From Nocardioides sp. IC4_145 (GTDB lineage: Bacteria; Actinomycetota; Actinomycetes; Propionibacteriales; Nocardioidaceae), in the NCBI RefSeq assembly GCF_011250565.1, contig NZ_JAANMS010000045.1, positions 1 to 38,037 of the forward strand: a stretch of DNA of 38,037 bases, written 5' to 3'. The translations under genes were made by a program, and so were the position numbers. Numbering within the stretch: the first letter of the stretch is position 1; each line of letters starts with the position of its first letter. Positions 23,030 through 31,793 of the stretch are shown piece after piece. Below the pieces are notes generated by a model. That model had not been told where the DNA came from. It did no database searches and saw only the letters and a list, made by a program, of their open reading frames with translations.

Positions 23030-24106
23030 TCAGGAGGCGGCGCGATCCGCGAGCAGCTCGAGGGTGCGCTCGCGCGCCGGGCTCGCGGCCGGGTCGGTGC
23101 CGACGTACGCCGCTGCCACCGGTGCCACCATGACCTCGTCGACGCCGTACGTCGCCGCGAGCTCGGCCAGCCGCGCCCGGGACTCCTCGGGCCCGCCGAT
23201 GATCCACTTCGCGGCCATCTTGTCGACCAGCTCCCGGTGCGCGGCCGGCATCTCGGCCTGGACCTTCTCGGCCTCCTCGACCAGCCGGCCGGGACCGAGC
23301 GGCTGGCCCGTGCGCAGCTCGAGCATCATCTGCAGCTGCGGCAGCGCGAGCCGGCGCGCCTCCTCGGCGTCGTCGGCCACGACCGCGTTGACGGTCAGGA
23401 ACGTCCGCGGCTCCGTCAGCCCGGGGCCACGGTCCGCGGAGGGCCGGAAGCTGCTGCGGTAGAGCTCGAGCGCCTCGGCGGTCCCCTGCCCGGAGAAGTG
23501 GTGGGCGAAGACGTAGGGCATGCCCTTCTCTGCGGCCAGGCGGGCGGAGTAGTCCGAGGACCCGAGCAGCCAGATGGTCGGCACGGACGTCGCGGCCGGT
23601 GTCGCCCTGAGCGCGTGGGTGCGACCCTGCACCGAGATCCCGACGCCGGCGGTGTCCATCATGGCAAGCACGTTCTCGACGTACTCCGGGAAGCGGGCGA
23701 CCGCCTCGTCGCTCACCCCGCCGGCCCCGTGTCGCAGCGCCCAGCTGGTCACCGGGTCGGTGCCCGGCGCGCGGCCGATGCCCAGGTCGATGCGGCCGGG
23801 GAAGGCAGCCTCCAGCAGCGCGAACTGCTCGGCGACCACCAGCGGCGCATGGTTGGGGAGCATGACCCCGCCCGACCCGACGCGGATCCGCTCGGTCGCC
23901 GCGGCCAGCATGCCGATGAGGACCGGCGGGTTGGTCGCCGCGACGGCGGCCATGTTGTGGTGCTCGGCGACCCAGTAGCGGCGGTAGCCGAGCCGGTCGG
24001 CCGTCCGCGCCAGCGCCGTGGACGACCGCAGGGCGTCGGTCGTCGTCTGGTCCCCGCGCACCGGGACCAGGTCGAGCACGGACAGGGCGGGGCTGTGGTC
24101 GGTCAT
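23030..24106 (-). CDS. LLM-class flavin-dependent oxidoreductase (luciferase-like)
   Basis: This 358-residue protein is a bacterial-luciferase-fold monooxygenase or reductase. It matches the group that starts LSVLDLVPVRGDQTTTDALRSSTALARTADRLGYRRYWVAEHHN-like, and it has the family segment RIRVGSGGVMLPNHAPLVVAEQFALL followed by FPGRIDLGIGRAPGTD. Such enzymes use FMN or coenzyme F420; the cofactor and substrate are not decided by the sequence. It lies between terC and the infA operon on the same strand, an unusual place for this type of gene. A GAGGG stretch lies directly before the ATG. Confidence 0.9.
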   Translation of the reverse strand: MTDHSPALSVLDLVPVRGDQTTTDALRSSTALARTADRLGYRRYWVAEHHNMAAVAATNPPVLIGMLAAATERIRVGSGGVMLPNHAPLVVAEQFALLEAAFPGRIDLGIGRAPGTDPVTSWALRHGAGGVSDEAVARFPEYVENVLAMMDTAGVGISVQGRTHALRATPAATSVPTIWLLGSSDYSARLAAEKGMPYVFAHHFSGQGTAEALELYRSSFRPSADRGPGLTEPRTFLTVNAVVADDAEEARRLALPQLQMMLELRTGQPLGPGRLVEEAEKVQAEMPAAHRELVDKMAAKWIIGGPEESRARLAELAATYGVDEVMVAPVAAAYVGTDPAASPARERTLELLADRAAS

Positions 24107-24149
24107 CCCTCGAGGAACGCCGCCGCGGCCCCGCCCTATTCCGAGCGCC

Positions 24150-25148
24150 TCAGTCCTTCGGCTTGGGTGCCGGGGTGGTGGAGTCCGTCGCCGCGACCTC
24201 GGTCCGCTCGTCGGACCTGGTCTTGGCCAGGCTCGCGAGCGCCGTGACGGCGAGCGTCACCAGGATGACGGCCAGGCTCAGCAGCGTGGGCACCTCCCAG
24301 TCCAGCACGCCGCTCTTGTAGAGCGCGTGGATGATCAGCTTCGCGCCGATCCAGGCCAGGATGAACGACAGGCCCAGCGAGAGGTAGACCAGGCGCTGGA
24401 GCAGCCCGCCGATGAGGAAGTACAGCTGGCGCAGGCCCATCAGCGCGAAGACGTTCGCGGTGAAGACGAGGTACGGCTCCTGGGTGATGCCGAAGATCGC
24501 CGGGATGGAGTCGAGCGCGAACAGCAGGTCGGTGGCACCGAGCGCGATGATGACGATCAGCATCGGCGAGGCGTACCGGACGCCGTTCTCCTTGTAGAAC
24601 AGCTTGAGGCCGTGCCAATTGTCGCCCACGTTGAGGTGCTTGCGGGAGAACTCGACGACCTTGGAGTCCTCGGGATGCTGCTCCTCGTGCTTGCGGTAGG
24701 ACCGCAGCAGGTTGACCGCGGTGTAGATGAGGAACGCGCCGAAGACGTAGAAGACCCAGCTGAAGTTCTCGATGAGCGCGTAGCCCAGCGCGATGAAGAT
24801 GCCGCGGAAGATCAGCGCCAGGATGATGCCCACCATCAGGGCTTCCTGCTGGTACTTCCGGGGCACGGCCAGCGCCGACATCAAGACGATGAACACGAAC
24901 AGGTTGTCGACCGAGAGGCTCTTCTCGACGATGAAGCCCGTGTAGAAGTCGACGCCGTACTCCTGGCCGTGGAAGCCCCAGGTCCAGATGCCGAAGACCC
25001 CGGCCGCGGCCATGTAGATGATGAAGGCGATGGTGCACTCGCGCATCGACGGCACGTGCGGCCGGCGCGCGATGAGGATGACGTCGAAGAGCAGCACCGC
25101 GCACGTGACGGTGATCGTGATGCCCCACTCGAGGGCGGAGACTTCCAC
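24150..25148 (-). CDS. TerC/Alx-family membrane protein, probable manganese exporter
   Basis: This 332-residue integral membrane protein has about nine hydrophobic segments. The TerC marks are EKSLSVDNLFVFIVLM early and GATDLLFALDSIPAIFGI later, both with acidic residues inside membrane helices. Between them is a charged loop (SYRKHEEQHPEDSKVVEFSRKH). The C-terminus is a short polar tail. Alx/MeeF/MeeY-type TerC proteins are linked to manganese export and to metal supply for exported proteins. A leader resembling the yybP-ykoY manganese riboswitch precedes the gene, which fits that role. The start is the GTG or ATG-type codon at 25148 with an AGGAGGAA site upstream. Confidence 0.9.
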   Translation of the reverse strand: MEVSALEWGITITVTCAVLLFDVILIARRPHVPSMRECTIAFIIYMAAAGVFGIWTWGFHGQEYGVDFYTGFIVEKSLSVDNLFVFIVLMSALAVPRKYQQEALMVGIILALIFRGIFIALGYALIENFSWVFYVFGAFLIYTAVNLLRSYRKHEEQHPEDSKVVEFSRKHLNVGDNWHGLKLFYKENGVRYASPMLIVIIALGATDLLFALDSIPAIFGITQEPYLVFTANVFALMGLRQLYFLIGGLLQRLVYLSLGLSFILAWIGAKLIIHALYKSGVLDWEVPTLLSLAVILVTLAVTALASLAKTRSDERTEVAATDSTTPAPKPKD

Positions 25149-25182
25149 AGGGTTCCTCCTGGTCAGGCGGATGACGGAGCGT

Positions 25183-25280
25183 CAGAGGTCTCTTCCGCCG
25201 CCGTCGCGACCCACGACCCCGGACCGGTTCTGATCACCGGACGTGCTGACGAGACCGCGGCGAAGGAATACTCCCCCCTG
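25183..25280 (-). promoter_or_regulatory. probable yybP-ykoY-type manganese riboswitch upstream of terC
   Basis: On the minus strand CAGGGG (25280-25275) is followed directly by GGAGTA (25274-25269). About 75 bases later AAGAGA is followed by CCTCTG (25188-25183), which pairs with CAGGGG. This copies the closing-helix layout of the yybP-ykoY RNA, in which a P1 strand runs into the conserved GGGGAGUA loop and AAGACC precedes the return strand. An internal CCGGT/ACCGG hairpin (25224-25240) is present. The gene downstream is a TerC family member, a common target of this riboswitch. Confidence 0.6.
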
Positions 25281-25350
25281 CCGGCACATCTTCGCACGGG
25301 CCCGGGCACCCGTTACCCACCAGCGCCGCGGGCGAGCCTGCTCAGGTCGG

Positions 25351-26184
25351 TCAGCGGCCGCCGAAGGGGACGCCGAGCGCCGTCAGGGCGGCCTCGCCGC
25401 CGTCGAGCGCGGTCAGCACCCAGGCGCCGTCCTCGGTCAGCGTGAACGTGTGCTCGAAGTGCGCCGCCCAGCTGCCGTCGTCGGCGACCACGGTCCAGTC
25501 GTCATCGAGCGTCGAGACGTCCTTCCCGCCGAGGGTGACCATCGGCTCGACCGCCAGGGCGAGCCCGCGCACCAGCTTGGGCCCGCGACCGGCGCGGCCG
25601 TAGTTCGGGACGTCCGGCGGCTGGTGCATCGCCGAGCCGATGCCGTGGCCGGTGTAGTCCTCGAGGATGCCGTAGGACCCCTGGGAGCGGACGTGCCGCT
25701 CGACGGCGGCGGAGATGTCGGTGACGCGACCGCCGAGACGAGCGGCGGCGATCCCCCGCCACATCGCCTCCTCGGTCACCCGCATCAGCTCCGTGACCTC
25801 GTCGCGCACCGCACCGACCGCGACCGTGATCGCGGCGTCGCCGTGCCAGCCCTGCCCGGAGTCGTCGGGCATGATCGCGCCGCAGTCGATGGAGACGACG
25901 TCGCCCTCGGCGAGCACCCGGTCACCCGGGATGCCGTGGACCACCTCGTCGTTGACCGACGCACAGATGGAGCCCGGGAACCCGTGGTAGCCGAGGAACG
26001 ACGGCGTGGCGCCCGAGGAGCGGATGTTGTCCTCGGCGACGGCGTCCAGCTCGCGGGTGCTCACACCCGCCCGGACGTGCCCGCGCAGCAGCTCGAGGGT
26101 CTCCCCCACGACCAGCCCGGCGCGCCGCATCGCCGCGATCTGCTCGGGCGACTTGATCTCGACGCCCCGGTCGCGCAGCCCCAT
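25351..26184 (-). CDS. map: methionine aminopeptidase, type I
   Basis: This 277-residue metalloprotease removes the initiator methionine from nascent proteins. The fold is the pita-bread type. Metal ligands are visible in VSIDCGA (Asp), HGDAAIT (Asp), GHGIGSAMHQPP (His), AVEPM (Glu) and FEHTFTLT (Glu). The segment SICASVNDEVVHGIPG is also typical. The ATG at 26184 lies 8 bases after an AGAGGG site; a GTG directly before it is also in frame. It follows adk by 43 bases in the usual secY-adk-map order. No N-terminal SH3-binding or zinc-finger extension is seen. Confidence 0.95.
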   Translation of the reverse strand: MGLRDRGVEIKSPEQIAAMRRAGLVVGETLELLRGHVRAGVSTRELDAVAEDNIRSSGATPSFLGYHGFPGSICASVNDEVVHGIPGDRVLAEGDVVSIDCGAIMPDDSGQGWHGDAAITVAVGAVRDEVTELMRVTEEAMWRGIAAARLGGRVTDISAAVERHVRSQGSYGILEDYTGHGIGSAMHQPPDVPNYGRAGRGPKLVRGLALAVEPMVTLGGKDVSTLDDDWTVVADDGSWAAHFEHTFTLTEDGAWVLTALDGGEAALTALGVPFGGR

Positions 26185-26227
26185 CACCGCAGCCCTCTCA
26201 GCCGGTCGCCATCGATGGTCGGTCGCG

Positions 26228-26803
26228 TCAGGACTGCTGGACGTCGTCGAGCGCGGCGAAGATCCGCGAGGTGACCTCGTCGACCGGGCCCATGCCGTCC
26301 ACCGAGATCAGGATCCCGCGCTCGCGGTAGACCTCGATCAGCGGCTCGGTCTGCTCGGCGTAGACCTCCTGGCGCCGGCGGATGACGTCCTCGGTGTCGT
26401 CGGCGCGGCCCTCGACCTGGGCGCGCTGCAGCAGGCGCTGGACGATCTCGTCGGCGTCGACGGTCAGGCACACGACCGCGTCGAGGGAGTGGCCGGTGAA
26501 GGCGATCATCCCGTCGAGCTCCTCGACCTGGGCGAGCGTCCGCGGGTAGCCGTCGAGCAGGAACCCCGGCTTCGCGTCGTCCTCGTCGATGCGGTTGCGC
26601 ACCATCTTGTTGGTGACCTCGTCGGGGACGTACTCCCCCGCGTCCATGTACCGCTTGGCCTCGATGCCGAGCTCGGTGCCCTCGGAGACGTTCGCGCGGA
26701 AGATGTCGCCGGTCGAGATCGCCGGGACGCCGAAGTGCTCGGCGACGAACTTCGCCTGGGTGCCCTTGCCGGCGCCCGGGGGGCCCATCAGGATCAGCCT
26801 CAA
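26228..26803 (-). CDS. adk: adenylate kinase, short form
   Basis: This 191-residue enzyme interconverts ATP plus AMP and two ADP. The P-loop GPPGAGKGT is at residues 7-15; the AMP-binding ISTGDIFRANV and the GFLLDGYPRTLAQVEEL segments follow. The LID is short and has no zinc-binding cysteines, as is usual in actinobacteria. The start is TTG at 26803, sharing bases with the secY stop (TTGA); this start gives the family N-terminus RLILMGPPGAGKG, and no ATG before the P-loop does. Confidence 0.94.
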   Translation of the reverse strand: MRLILMGPPGAGKGTQAKFVAEHFGVPAISTGDIFRANVSEGTELGIEAKRYMDAGEYVPDEVTNKMVRNRIDEDDAKPGFLLDGYPRTLAQVEELDGMIAFTGHSLDAVVCLTVDADEIVQRLLQRAQVEGRADDTEDVIRRRQEVYAEQTEPLIEVYRERGILISVDGMGPVDEVTSRIFAALDDVQQS

Positions 26804-28095
26804 CGGAGGAACCCTTCGTAGTTGCGCTGCTGCAGCTGGCTCTCGATCTGCTTCACCGTGTCCAGGGCGACGCCGACCATGATGAGGATCGACGTGCCGC
26901 CGAACGGGAAGTTCTGGTTGGCGTTGATGAGCACCAGGGCGATCAGCGGGATCAGGGAGATCAGGCCCAGGTAGATCGCACCCGGGAACGTGATGCGGGA
27001 CAGGACGTAGGACAGGTAGTCCTCGGTCGGCTTGCCCGCCCGGATCCCGGGGATGAAGCCGCCGTACTTCTTCATGTTGTCGGCCACCTCGTTGGGGTTG
27101 AAGGTGATCGACACGTAGAAGTAGGTGAAGAAGACGATGAGCAGGAAGAACGTCGCCATGTAGAGCGGGTTGTCGCCGGTGACGAAGTACTTGTTGATCC
27201 ACCGGATGACCGCGGAGTCGGCGTTCTGGTTGAACTGCACCGCCATCGCCGGCAGGTAGAGCAGCGACGAGGCGAAGATGACGGGGATGATGCCGGCCTG
27301 GTTGACCTTCAGCGGGATGTAGGTCGAGCTGCCGCCGAACATCTTGCGGCCCACCATCCGGCGGGCGTACTGCACCGGGATCCGGCGCTGCGCCTGCTCG
27401 ATGAAGATGACCGCGGCGACGATCACGAGACCGACGACCATGACGACGCCGAACATCCACCAGCCCTGCTGCTTCTGGACGTCCCACATGGAGGCCGGGA
27501 AGGTCGCGACGACCTGGGTGAAGATGAGGATCGACATGCCGTTGCCGACGCCGCGCTCGGTGATGAGCTCGCCGAGCCACATGATCACCGCGGTGCCCGC
27601 GGTCATGGTGACGACGAGGACCAGGAACGTGCCGGTGCCGTTGCTGTGCAGCAGCGGCTCGGTGCAGCCCTGGAGCAGGTTGCCCGAGCGGGCGAGGGCG
27701 ACGATGCCGGTGGCCTGGAGGACCGCGAGGCCCAGCGTCAGGTACCGGGTGTACTGCGTGATCTTGGTCTGGCCCGCCTGGCCCTCCTTCTTCAGCGCTT
27801 CGAGCCGTGGGATGACCACGACGAGCAGCTGCAGGATGATGCTGGCGGTGATGTAGGGCATGATCCCCAGCGCGAAGACCGTCAGCTGGAGGAGCGCCCC
27901 GCCGGAGAACAGGTTGATCAGGTTGTAGACGCTGTTGTCCTCGACCTGCGCGATGCAGTTCTGGACGTTGGCGACATTCACACCCGGGGCGGGGATCTGC
28001 GACCCCAGCCTGAAGATCGCCACGATCATCAGGACGAAGAGCAGCTTGCGCCGCAGGTCCGGAGTCCGGAATGCGTTCACGAACGCGCTGAGCAC
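26800..28095 (-). CDS. secY: preprotein translocase subunit SecY
   Basis: This 431-residue protein is the ten-helix channel of the Sec translocon. The start MLSAFVNAFRTPDLRRKLLFVLMIVAIFRLGSQIPAPG is typical, as are the plug region near VYNLINLFSGGALLQLTVFALGIMPYI and the cytoplasmic loop YARRMVGRKMFGG. YGGFIPGIRAGKPTEDYL before helix 9 is nearly universal. The GTG start at 28095 has a GAAAAGAGGAA site upstream. It heads the secY-adk-map unit and is separated from rplO by a hairpin. Confidence 0.97.
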   Translation of the reverse strand: MLSAFVNAFRTPDLRRKLLFVLMIVAIFRLGSQIPAPGVNVANVQNCIAQVEDNSVYNLINLFSGGALLQLTVFALGIMPYITASIILQLLVVVIPRLEALKKEGQAGQTKITQYTRYLTLGLAVLQATGIVALARSGNLLQGCTEPLLHSNGTGTFLVLVVTMTAGTAVIMWLGELITERGVGNGMSILIFTQVVATFPASMWDVQKQQGWWMFGVVMVVGLVIVAAVIFIEQAQRRIPVQYARRMVGRKMFGGSSTYIPLKVNQAGIIPVIFASSLLYLPAMAVQFNQNADSAVIRWINKYFVTGDNPLYMATFFLLIVFFTYFYVSITFNPNEVADNMKKYGGFIPGIRAGKPTEDYLSYVLSRITFPGAIYLGLISLIPLIALVLINANQNFPFGGTSILIMVGVALDTVKQIESQLQQRNYEGFLR

Positions 28096-28149
28096 GAAGT
28101 TCCTCTTTTCCCTGCTGGAGCCGCCTCTCGACGGCCGGCGAGCCCCGGA

Positions 28150-28155
28150 AGCCTA
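28150..28155 (-). promoter_or_regulatory. putative -10 box for the secY-adk-map transcript
   Basis: TAGGCT on the minus strand at 28155-28150 fits the TAnnnT -10 pattern and lies about 55 bases before the secY start, downstream of the hairpin that follows rplO. The -35 side is poor, so this is tentative. Confidence 0.4.
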
Positions 28156-28224
28156 ACAGGCAGGTGACGCCGCCACGGTCCCGGCCGGGGTGCTCGGGAC
28201 GTGGATGGAGCTGGTGATGCGCGA

Positions 28225-28272
28225 GAGGGGCGCGGTGCGCATGCTGGACTCAGCAACCGCGCCGCGCCCCTC
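28225..28272 (-). terminator. hairpin terminator between rplO and secY
   Basis: GAGGGGCGCGG (28225-28235) pairs perfectly with CCGCGCCCCTC (28262-28272). Inside the loop TGCTG/CAGCA (28242-28246 with 28251-28255) forms a second small hairpin. It lies 12 bases after the rplO stop and marks the probable end of the spc block. Confidence 0.65.
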
Positions 28273-28284
28273 CCGGGACAACGA

Positions 28285-28725
28285 TCACAGGACGGTGGTG
28301 GTGCCGCCTGCAGCCTCGATCTTCTCCTTGGCCGAGGCCGAGAACGCGTTCGCGCTCACGTCGACCTTGACCGAGATGTCGCCCTGGCCGAGGACCTTCA
28401 CCGGGTGGCCGTCGCGGACGGCGCCACGGGCGACGAGGTCCGCGACGGTGACGGTGCCACCCTCGGGGAACAGCTCGCCCAGCCGGTCGAGGTTCACGAC
28501 CTGGAACTCCACCTTGAAGGGATTCTTGAAGCCCTTGAGCTTCGGCAGCCGCATGTGCAGCGGCATCTGGCCACCCTCGAAGGCGGAGGGGACCTGGTAG
28601 CGAGCCTTGGTGCCCTTGGTACCGCGGCCCGCGGTCTTGCCCTTGGAGCCCTCACCGCGACCCACGCGGGTCTTGGCGGTCTTGGCACCCGGGGCGGGGC
28701 GCAGGTGGTGCAGCTTGAGCGTCAT
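28285..28725 (-). CDS. rplO: 50S ribosomal protein L15
   Basis: This 146-residue protein binds 23S rRNA late in large-subunit assembly. It has the Gly/Lys-rich N-terminal extension ([37 protein letters not shown]) and the conserved [22 protein letters not shown]. The C-terminal globular part ends with [19 protein letters not shown]. It begins one base after rpmD and is followed by a hairpin. Confidence 0.97.
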   Translation of the reverse strand: MTLKLHHLRPAPGAKTAKTRVGRGEGSKGKTAGRGTKGTKARYQVPSAFEGGQMPLHMRLPKLKGFKNPFKVEFQVVNLDRLGELFPEGGTVTVADLVARGAVRDGHPVKVLGQGDISVKVDVSANAFSASAKEKIEAAGGTTTVL

Positions 28726-28726
28726 G

Positions 28727-28909
28727 TCAGTCGACCTCCTCGACCGTCACCAGGTGACGGACGGTGTGGACCATGCCGCGGATCTCCGGGCGGTCCTCCT
28801 TGACGACCACGTCGCCGATCCGCTTGAGACCGAGCGTGCGCAGGGTCTCGCGCTGGTTGGCCTTGCAGCCGATCGTGGACTTCTTCTGCTGGACCTTCAG
28901 CTGCGCCAT
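28727..28909 (-). CDS. rpmD: 50S ribosomal protein L30
   Basis: This 60-residue protein has the usual length and pattern: [20 protein letters not shown], then [25 protein letters not shown] and [11 protein letters not shown]. Its ATG shares one base with the rpsE stop codon (TGATG), so it is coupled to rpsE. Confidence 0.96.
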   Translation of the reverse strand: MAQLKVQQKKSTIGCKANQRETLRTLGLKRIGDVVVKEDRPEIRGMVHTVRHLVTVEEVD

Positions 28910-29529
28910 CAGGAGGACACCTCCTCGGAGACACCCGCGGGGATCTCCATGCGCGCCTTGAGGAGCGCCGCCGGGGCGACGTCCTCGACCGGCAGGCCAC
29001 GACGCGCGGCGACAGCCTCGGGCTGCTCCAGCATCTTCAGGGCCTCGACCGTCGCGTGGACGATGTTGATCTGGTTCGACGACCCGAGCGACTTGCTCAG
29101 GATGTCGTGGATGCCGGCGGCCTCGAGGACCGCACGCACCGGGCCACCGGCGATGACGCCGGTACCGGGCGCGGCCGGACGCAGCATGACGACGCCGGCC
29201 GCCTTCTCGCCCTGGACGGGGTGAGGGATCGTGCCCTGGATGCGGGGGACGCGGAAGAAGTGCTTCTTCGCCTCCTCGACACCCTTGGCGATCGCCGCAG
29301 GCACCTCCTTGGCCTTCCCGTAGCCGACACCGACCATGCCCTCGCCGTCACCGACGATGACCAGGGCGGTGAAGCTGAAGCGACGACCACCCTTCACGAC
29401 CTTGGCGACACGGTTGATCGCAACGACGCGCTCGATGTAGGCGGTCTTGTCAGCAGCCTGGCCACCGCGACGGTCGTCGCGGTTGCCTCGGCGCTCGCCA
29501 CCGCGCTGACTGCGCTGGGCTCCGCTCAT
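28909..29529 (-). CDS. rpsE: 30S ribosomal protein S5
   Basis: This 206-residue protein helps keep decoding accurate and has helicase-like contacts at the mRNA entry. The N-terminal 38 residues are rich in Arg, Gly and Asp ([15 protein letters not shown]). The double-stranded RNA-binding domain follows with [23 protein letters not shown], then [21 protein letters not shown]. The C-terminal half has [16 protein letters not shown]. The ATG at 29529 has an AGGAAA site upstream; a longer frame to 29565 lacks likeness to the family. Confidence 0.97.
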   Translation of the reverse strand: MSGAQRSQRGGERRGNRDDRRGGQAADKTAYIERVVAINRVAKVVKGGRRFSFTALVIVGDGEGMVGVGYGKAKEVPAAIAKGVEEAKKHFFRVPRIQGTIPHPVQGEKAAGVVMLRPAAPGTGVIAGGPVRAVLEAAGIHDILSKSLGSSNQINIVHATVEALKMLEQPEAVAARRGLPVEDVAPAALLKARMEIPAGVSEEVSS

Positions 29530-29590
29530 GAGACTTTCCTCTTTCCTTGCACTTCGGGGGTCCACGGGGGCGCCCCCCGTGTGTTTGCGA

Positions 29591-29980
29591 TCAGAAGGTC
29601 AGGCCGCCCTCACGGGCGCCGTCCGCCAGGGCCGCGACGCGACCGTGGTACTTGTTGCCGGCGCGGTCGAAGACGACCCCGTCGATCCCGGCCGCCTTGG
29701 CCCGCTCGGCGACGAGCTCGCCGACGCGCTTGGCCTTGGCGGTCTTGTCACCGTCGAAGCCCCGCAGGTCCGACTCCATGGAGGAGGCGTACGCGAGGGT
29801 CTTGCCGACGTTGTCGTCGACGACCTGCACGGTGATGTGCTTGCTCGAACGGGTGACGACCAGGCGGGGACGCTCGGCGGAGCCGGCGACCTTCTTCCGG
29901 CCGCGGACCTGGCGACGCAGGCGCGACTTGACCCGGGCAGCGGTGTGCTTGTTGTTCTTGAGCGAGATGGCCATGGTCAC
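29591..29980 (-). CDS. rplR: 50S ribosomal protein L18
   Basis: This protein of about 129 residues binds 5S rRNA. The basic N-terminus ([24 protein letters not shown]) is followed by the core [21 protein letters not shown] and the end [26 protein letters not shown]. The GTG at 29980 overlaps the rplF stop (GTGA) and lies 7 bases after AAGG; the ATG at 29974, giving MAISLKNN, is also possible. Confidence 0.96.
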   Translation of the reverse strand: MTMAISLKNNKHTAARVKSRLRRQVRGRKKVAGSAERPRLVVTRSSKHITVQVVDDNVGKTLAYASSMESDLRGFDGDKTAKAKRVGELVAERAKAAGIDGVVFDRAGNKYHGRVAALADGAREGGLTF

Positions 29981-30516
29981 TTACCAGCCTTTCCGACCTT
30001 GCGGCGGATCTGCTCGCCGGCGTAACGGACGCCCTTGCCCTTGTAGGGCTCGGGCTTGCGCAGCTTGCGGATCTTCGCGGCGGTCTCGCCGACGAGCTGC
30101 TTGTCGATGCCCTGGACACCGAGCTTGGTCGGACCCTCGACGGTGAACGTGATGCCCTCGGGGGCGTCGAACACGATCGAGTGCGAGTAGCCGAGCTGGA
30201 ACTCCAGCTGCGTGGGGCCCTTGGACAGGACGCGGTAACCGACGCCCACGATCTCGAGCTTCTTCTCGTAGCCCTCGGTGACACCGACGACCATGTTGTT
30301 GACCAGGGTGCGGGTCAGGCCGTGCAGGGACTTGCTGATGCGCTCGTCGTCGGGGCGCTTGACGTCGAGGACGCCCTCGCCCTGCTCGACGGTGATCGGC
30401 GCGGCGACGGTGTGGGTCAGGGTGCCCTTGGGGCCCTTGACCGTCACCACCGGGCCGTCGATCGCCACGTCGACGCCGGACGGGACCGCGACGGGGAGCT
30501 TGCCAATACGCGACAT
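29977..30516 (-). CDS. rplF: 50S ribosomal protein L6
   Basis: This 179-residue protein is made of two similar domains near the factor-binding site of the 50S subunit. It begins [21 protein letters not shown]. The second domain includes [23 protein letters not shown], and the end carries the conserved [27 protein letters not shown]. An AGGAGAA-type site precedes the ATG. Confidence 0.97.
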   Translation of the reverse strand: MSRIGKLPVAVPSGVDVAIDGPVVTVKGPKGTLTHTVAAPITVEQGEGVLDVKRPDDERISKSLHGLTRTLVNNMVVGVTEGYEKKLEIVGVGYRVLSKGPTQLEFQLGYSHSIVFDAPEGITFTVEGPTKLGVQGIDKQLVGETAAKIRKLRKPEPYKGKGVRYAGEQIRRKVGKAGK

Positions 30517-30546
30517 GCTTCTAGTTCTCCTTCGCTGATCTCGTCG

Positions 30547-30954
30547 TCACCAGACGTAGGCGAGGACTTCCCCACCCACGCCCTTCTGGTTGGCCTGGCG
30601 GTCGGTCAGCAGGCCCTGGCTCGTCGAGATGATCGCGACGCCCAGGCCGCCGAGCACCTTCGGGAGACCCGTGTGCTTGGCGTAGACCCGGAGGCCGGGC
30701 TTGCTGATGCGGCGGACGCCCGCGATGGAGCGCTCGCGGTTGCGGCCGTACTTGAGGGTGATGGTCAGCGTCTTGCCGACCTCGCCCTCGGTCGGCTCCT
30801 TCACCTCGAAGGAGGTGATGTAACCCTCCTGCTGGAGGATCTCCGCGACGCCCTGCTTGAGCTTGCTGTACGGCATGGAAACCGCGTCGTGGTACGCCTG
30901 GTTGGCGTTGCGCAGACGAGTGAGCATGTCTGCGATGGGGTCAGTCATCGTCAT
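30547..30954 (-). CDS. rpsH: 30S ribosomal protein S8
   Basis: This 135-residue protein binds the central domain of 16S rRNA. It reads [20 protein letters not shown] at the start and has the conserved C-terminal [41 protein letters not shown] and a final GGEVLAYVW. In E. coli S8 represses the spc operon through a site on the rplE mRNA; I did not identify a matching site here. Confidence 0.97.
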   Translation of the reverse strand: MTMTDPIADMLTRLRNANQAYHDAVSMPYSKLKQGVAEILQQEGYITSFEVKEPTEGEVGKTLTITLKYGRNRERSIAGVRRISKPGLRVYAKHTGLPKVLGGLGVAIISTSQGLLTDRQANQKGVGGEVLAYVW

Positions 30955-31033
30955 GGCCGTGAGGCCCTTTCTCCACCGTGGTTTCGCACCTGCATCTCAG
31001 GTGCGACCTGCAGCGATCGTTGTCGGGGGTTGA

Positions 31034-31219
31034 TTACCAGGAGGACTTGGTCACGCCGGGCAGCTCGCCGCGGTGCGCCATCTCCCGCAGGCAGATGCGG
31101 CAGAGGCCGAACTTGCGGTAGACGGCCTTGGGCCGGCCGCAGCGCTGGCAGCGGGTATAGCCGCGGACCGCGAACTTCGGCTTGCGCGCGGCCTTGACCT
31201 TGAGAGCGGTCTTCGCCAT
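31034..31219 (-). CDS. rpsZ: 30S ribosomal protein S14, zinc-binding type Z
   Basis: This 61-residue protein is the short S14 form. Two CxxC pairs (CQRC and CRIC) form a zinc ribbon, and the end reads [16 protein letters not shown] ([17 protein letters not shown]). It is essential for the 30S head. The zinc-free longer S14, used by many bacteria under zinc limitation, is not in this window. It lies 1 base after rplE. Confidence 0.96.
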
Positions 31220-31220
31220 G

Positions 31221-31793
31221 TCAGTTCTCCTTGAACGGGAAGCCGAGCTGCTTGAGCAGCGCCCGACCCTGGTCGTCGTTGGTGGCCGTGGTCACGATCG
31301 TGATGTCCATGCCCCGCGACCGGTCGATCCGGTCCTGGTCGATCTCGTGGAACATGACCTGCTCGGTCAGACCGAAGGTGTAGTTGCCACGGCCGTCGAA
31401 CTGCTTGGGCGAGAGGCCGCGGAAGTCGCGGATGCGCGGCAGCGCGATCGACAGCAGGCGGTCCAGGAACTCCCACATCCGGTCGCCGCGCAGCGTGGTG
31501 TGCGCACCGATCGGCATGCCCTCGCGCAGCTTGAACTGGGCGATGGACTTGCGGGCCTTGGTCACCAGCGGCTTCTGGCCGGTGATCGCGGTGAGGTCGC
31601 GGACAGCGCCCTCGATCAGCTTGGAGTCGCGAGCAGCCTCGCCGACACCCATGTTGACCACGATCTTCACGAGACCGGGGACCTGCATGACGTTGCCGAT
31701 CTCGAACTCGCTCTGCAGCGCCGGGAGGATCTCCTCGCGGTACCGCGTCTTCAGCCGCGGGGTGGCGGCGGCGGAGGTCTGGGTCTCGGTCAT
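31221..31793 (-). CDS. rplE: 50S ribosomal protein L5
   Basis: This 190-residue protein binds 5S rRNA and contacts the 30S head. Conserved stretches are [51 protein letters not shown] and the C-terminal [19 protein letters not shown]. The ATG at 31793 overlaps the rplX stop by one base. Confidence 0.97.
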
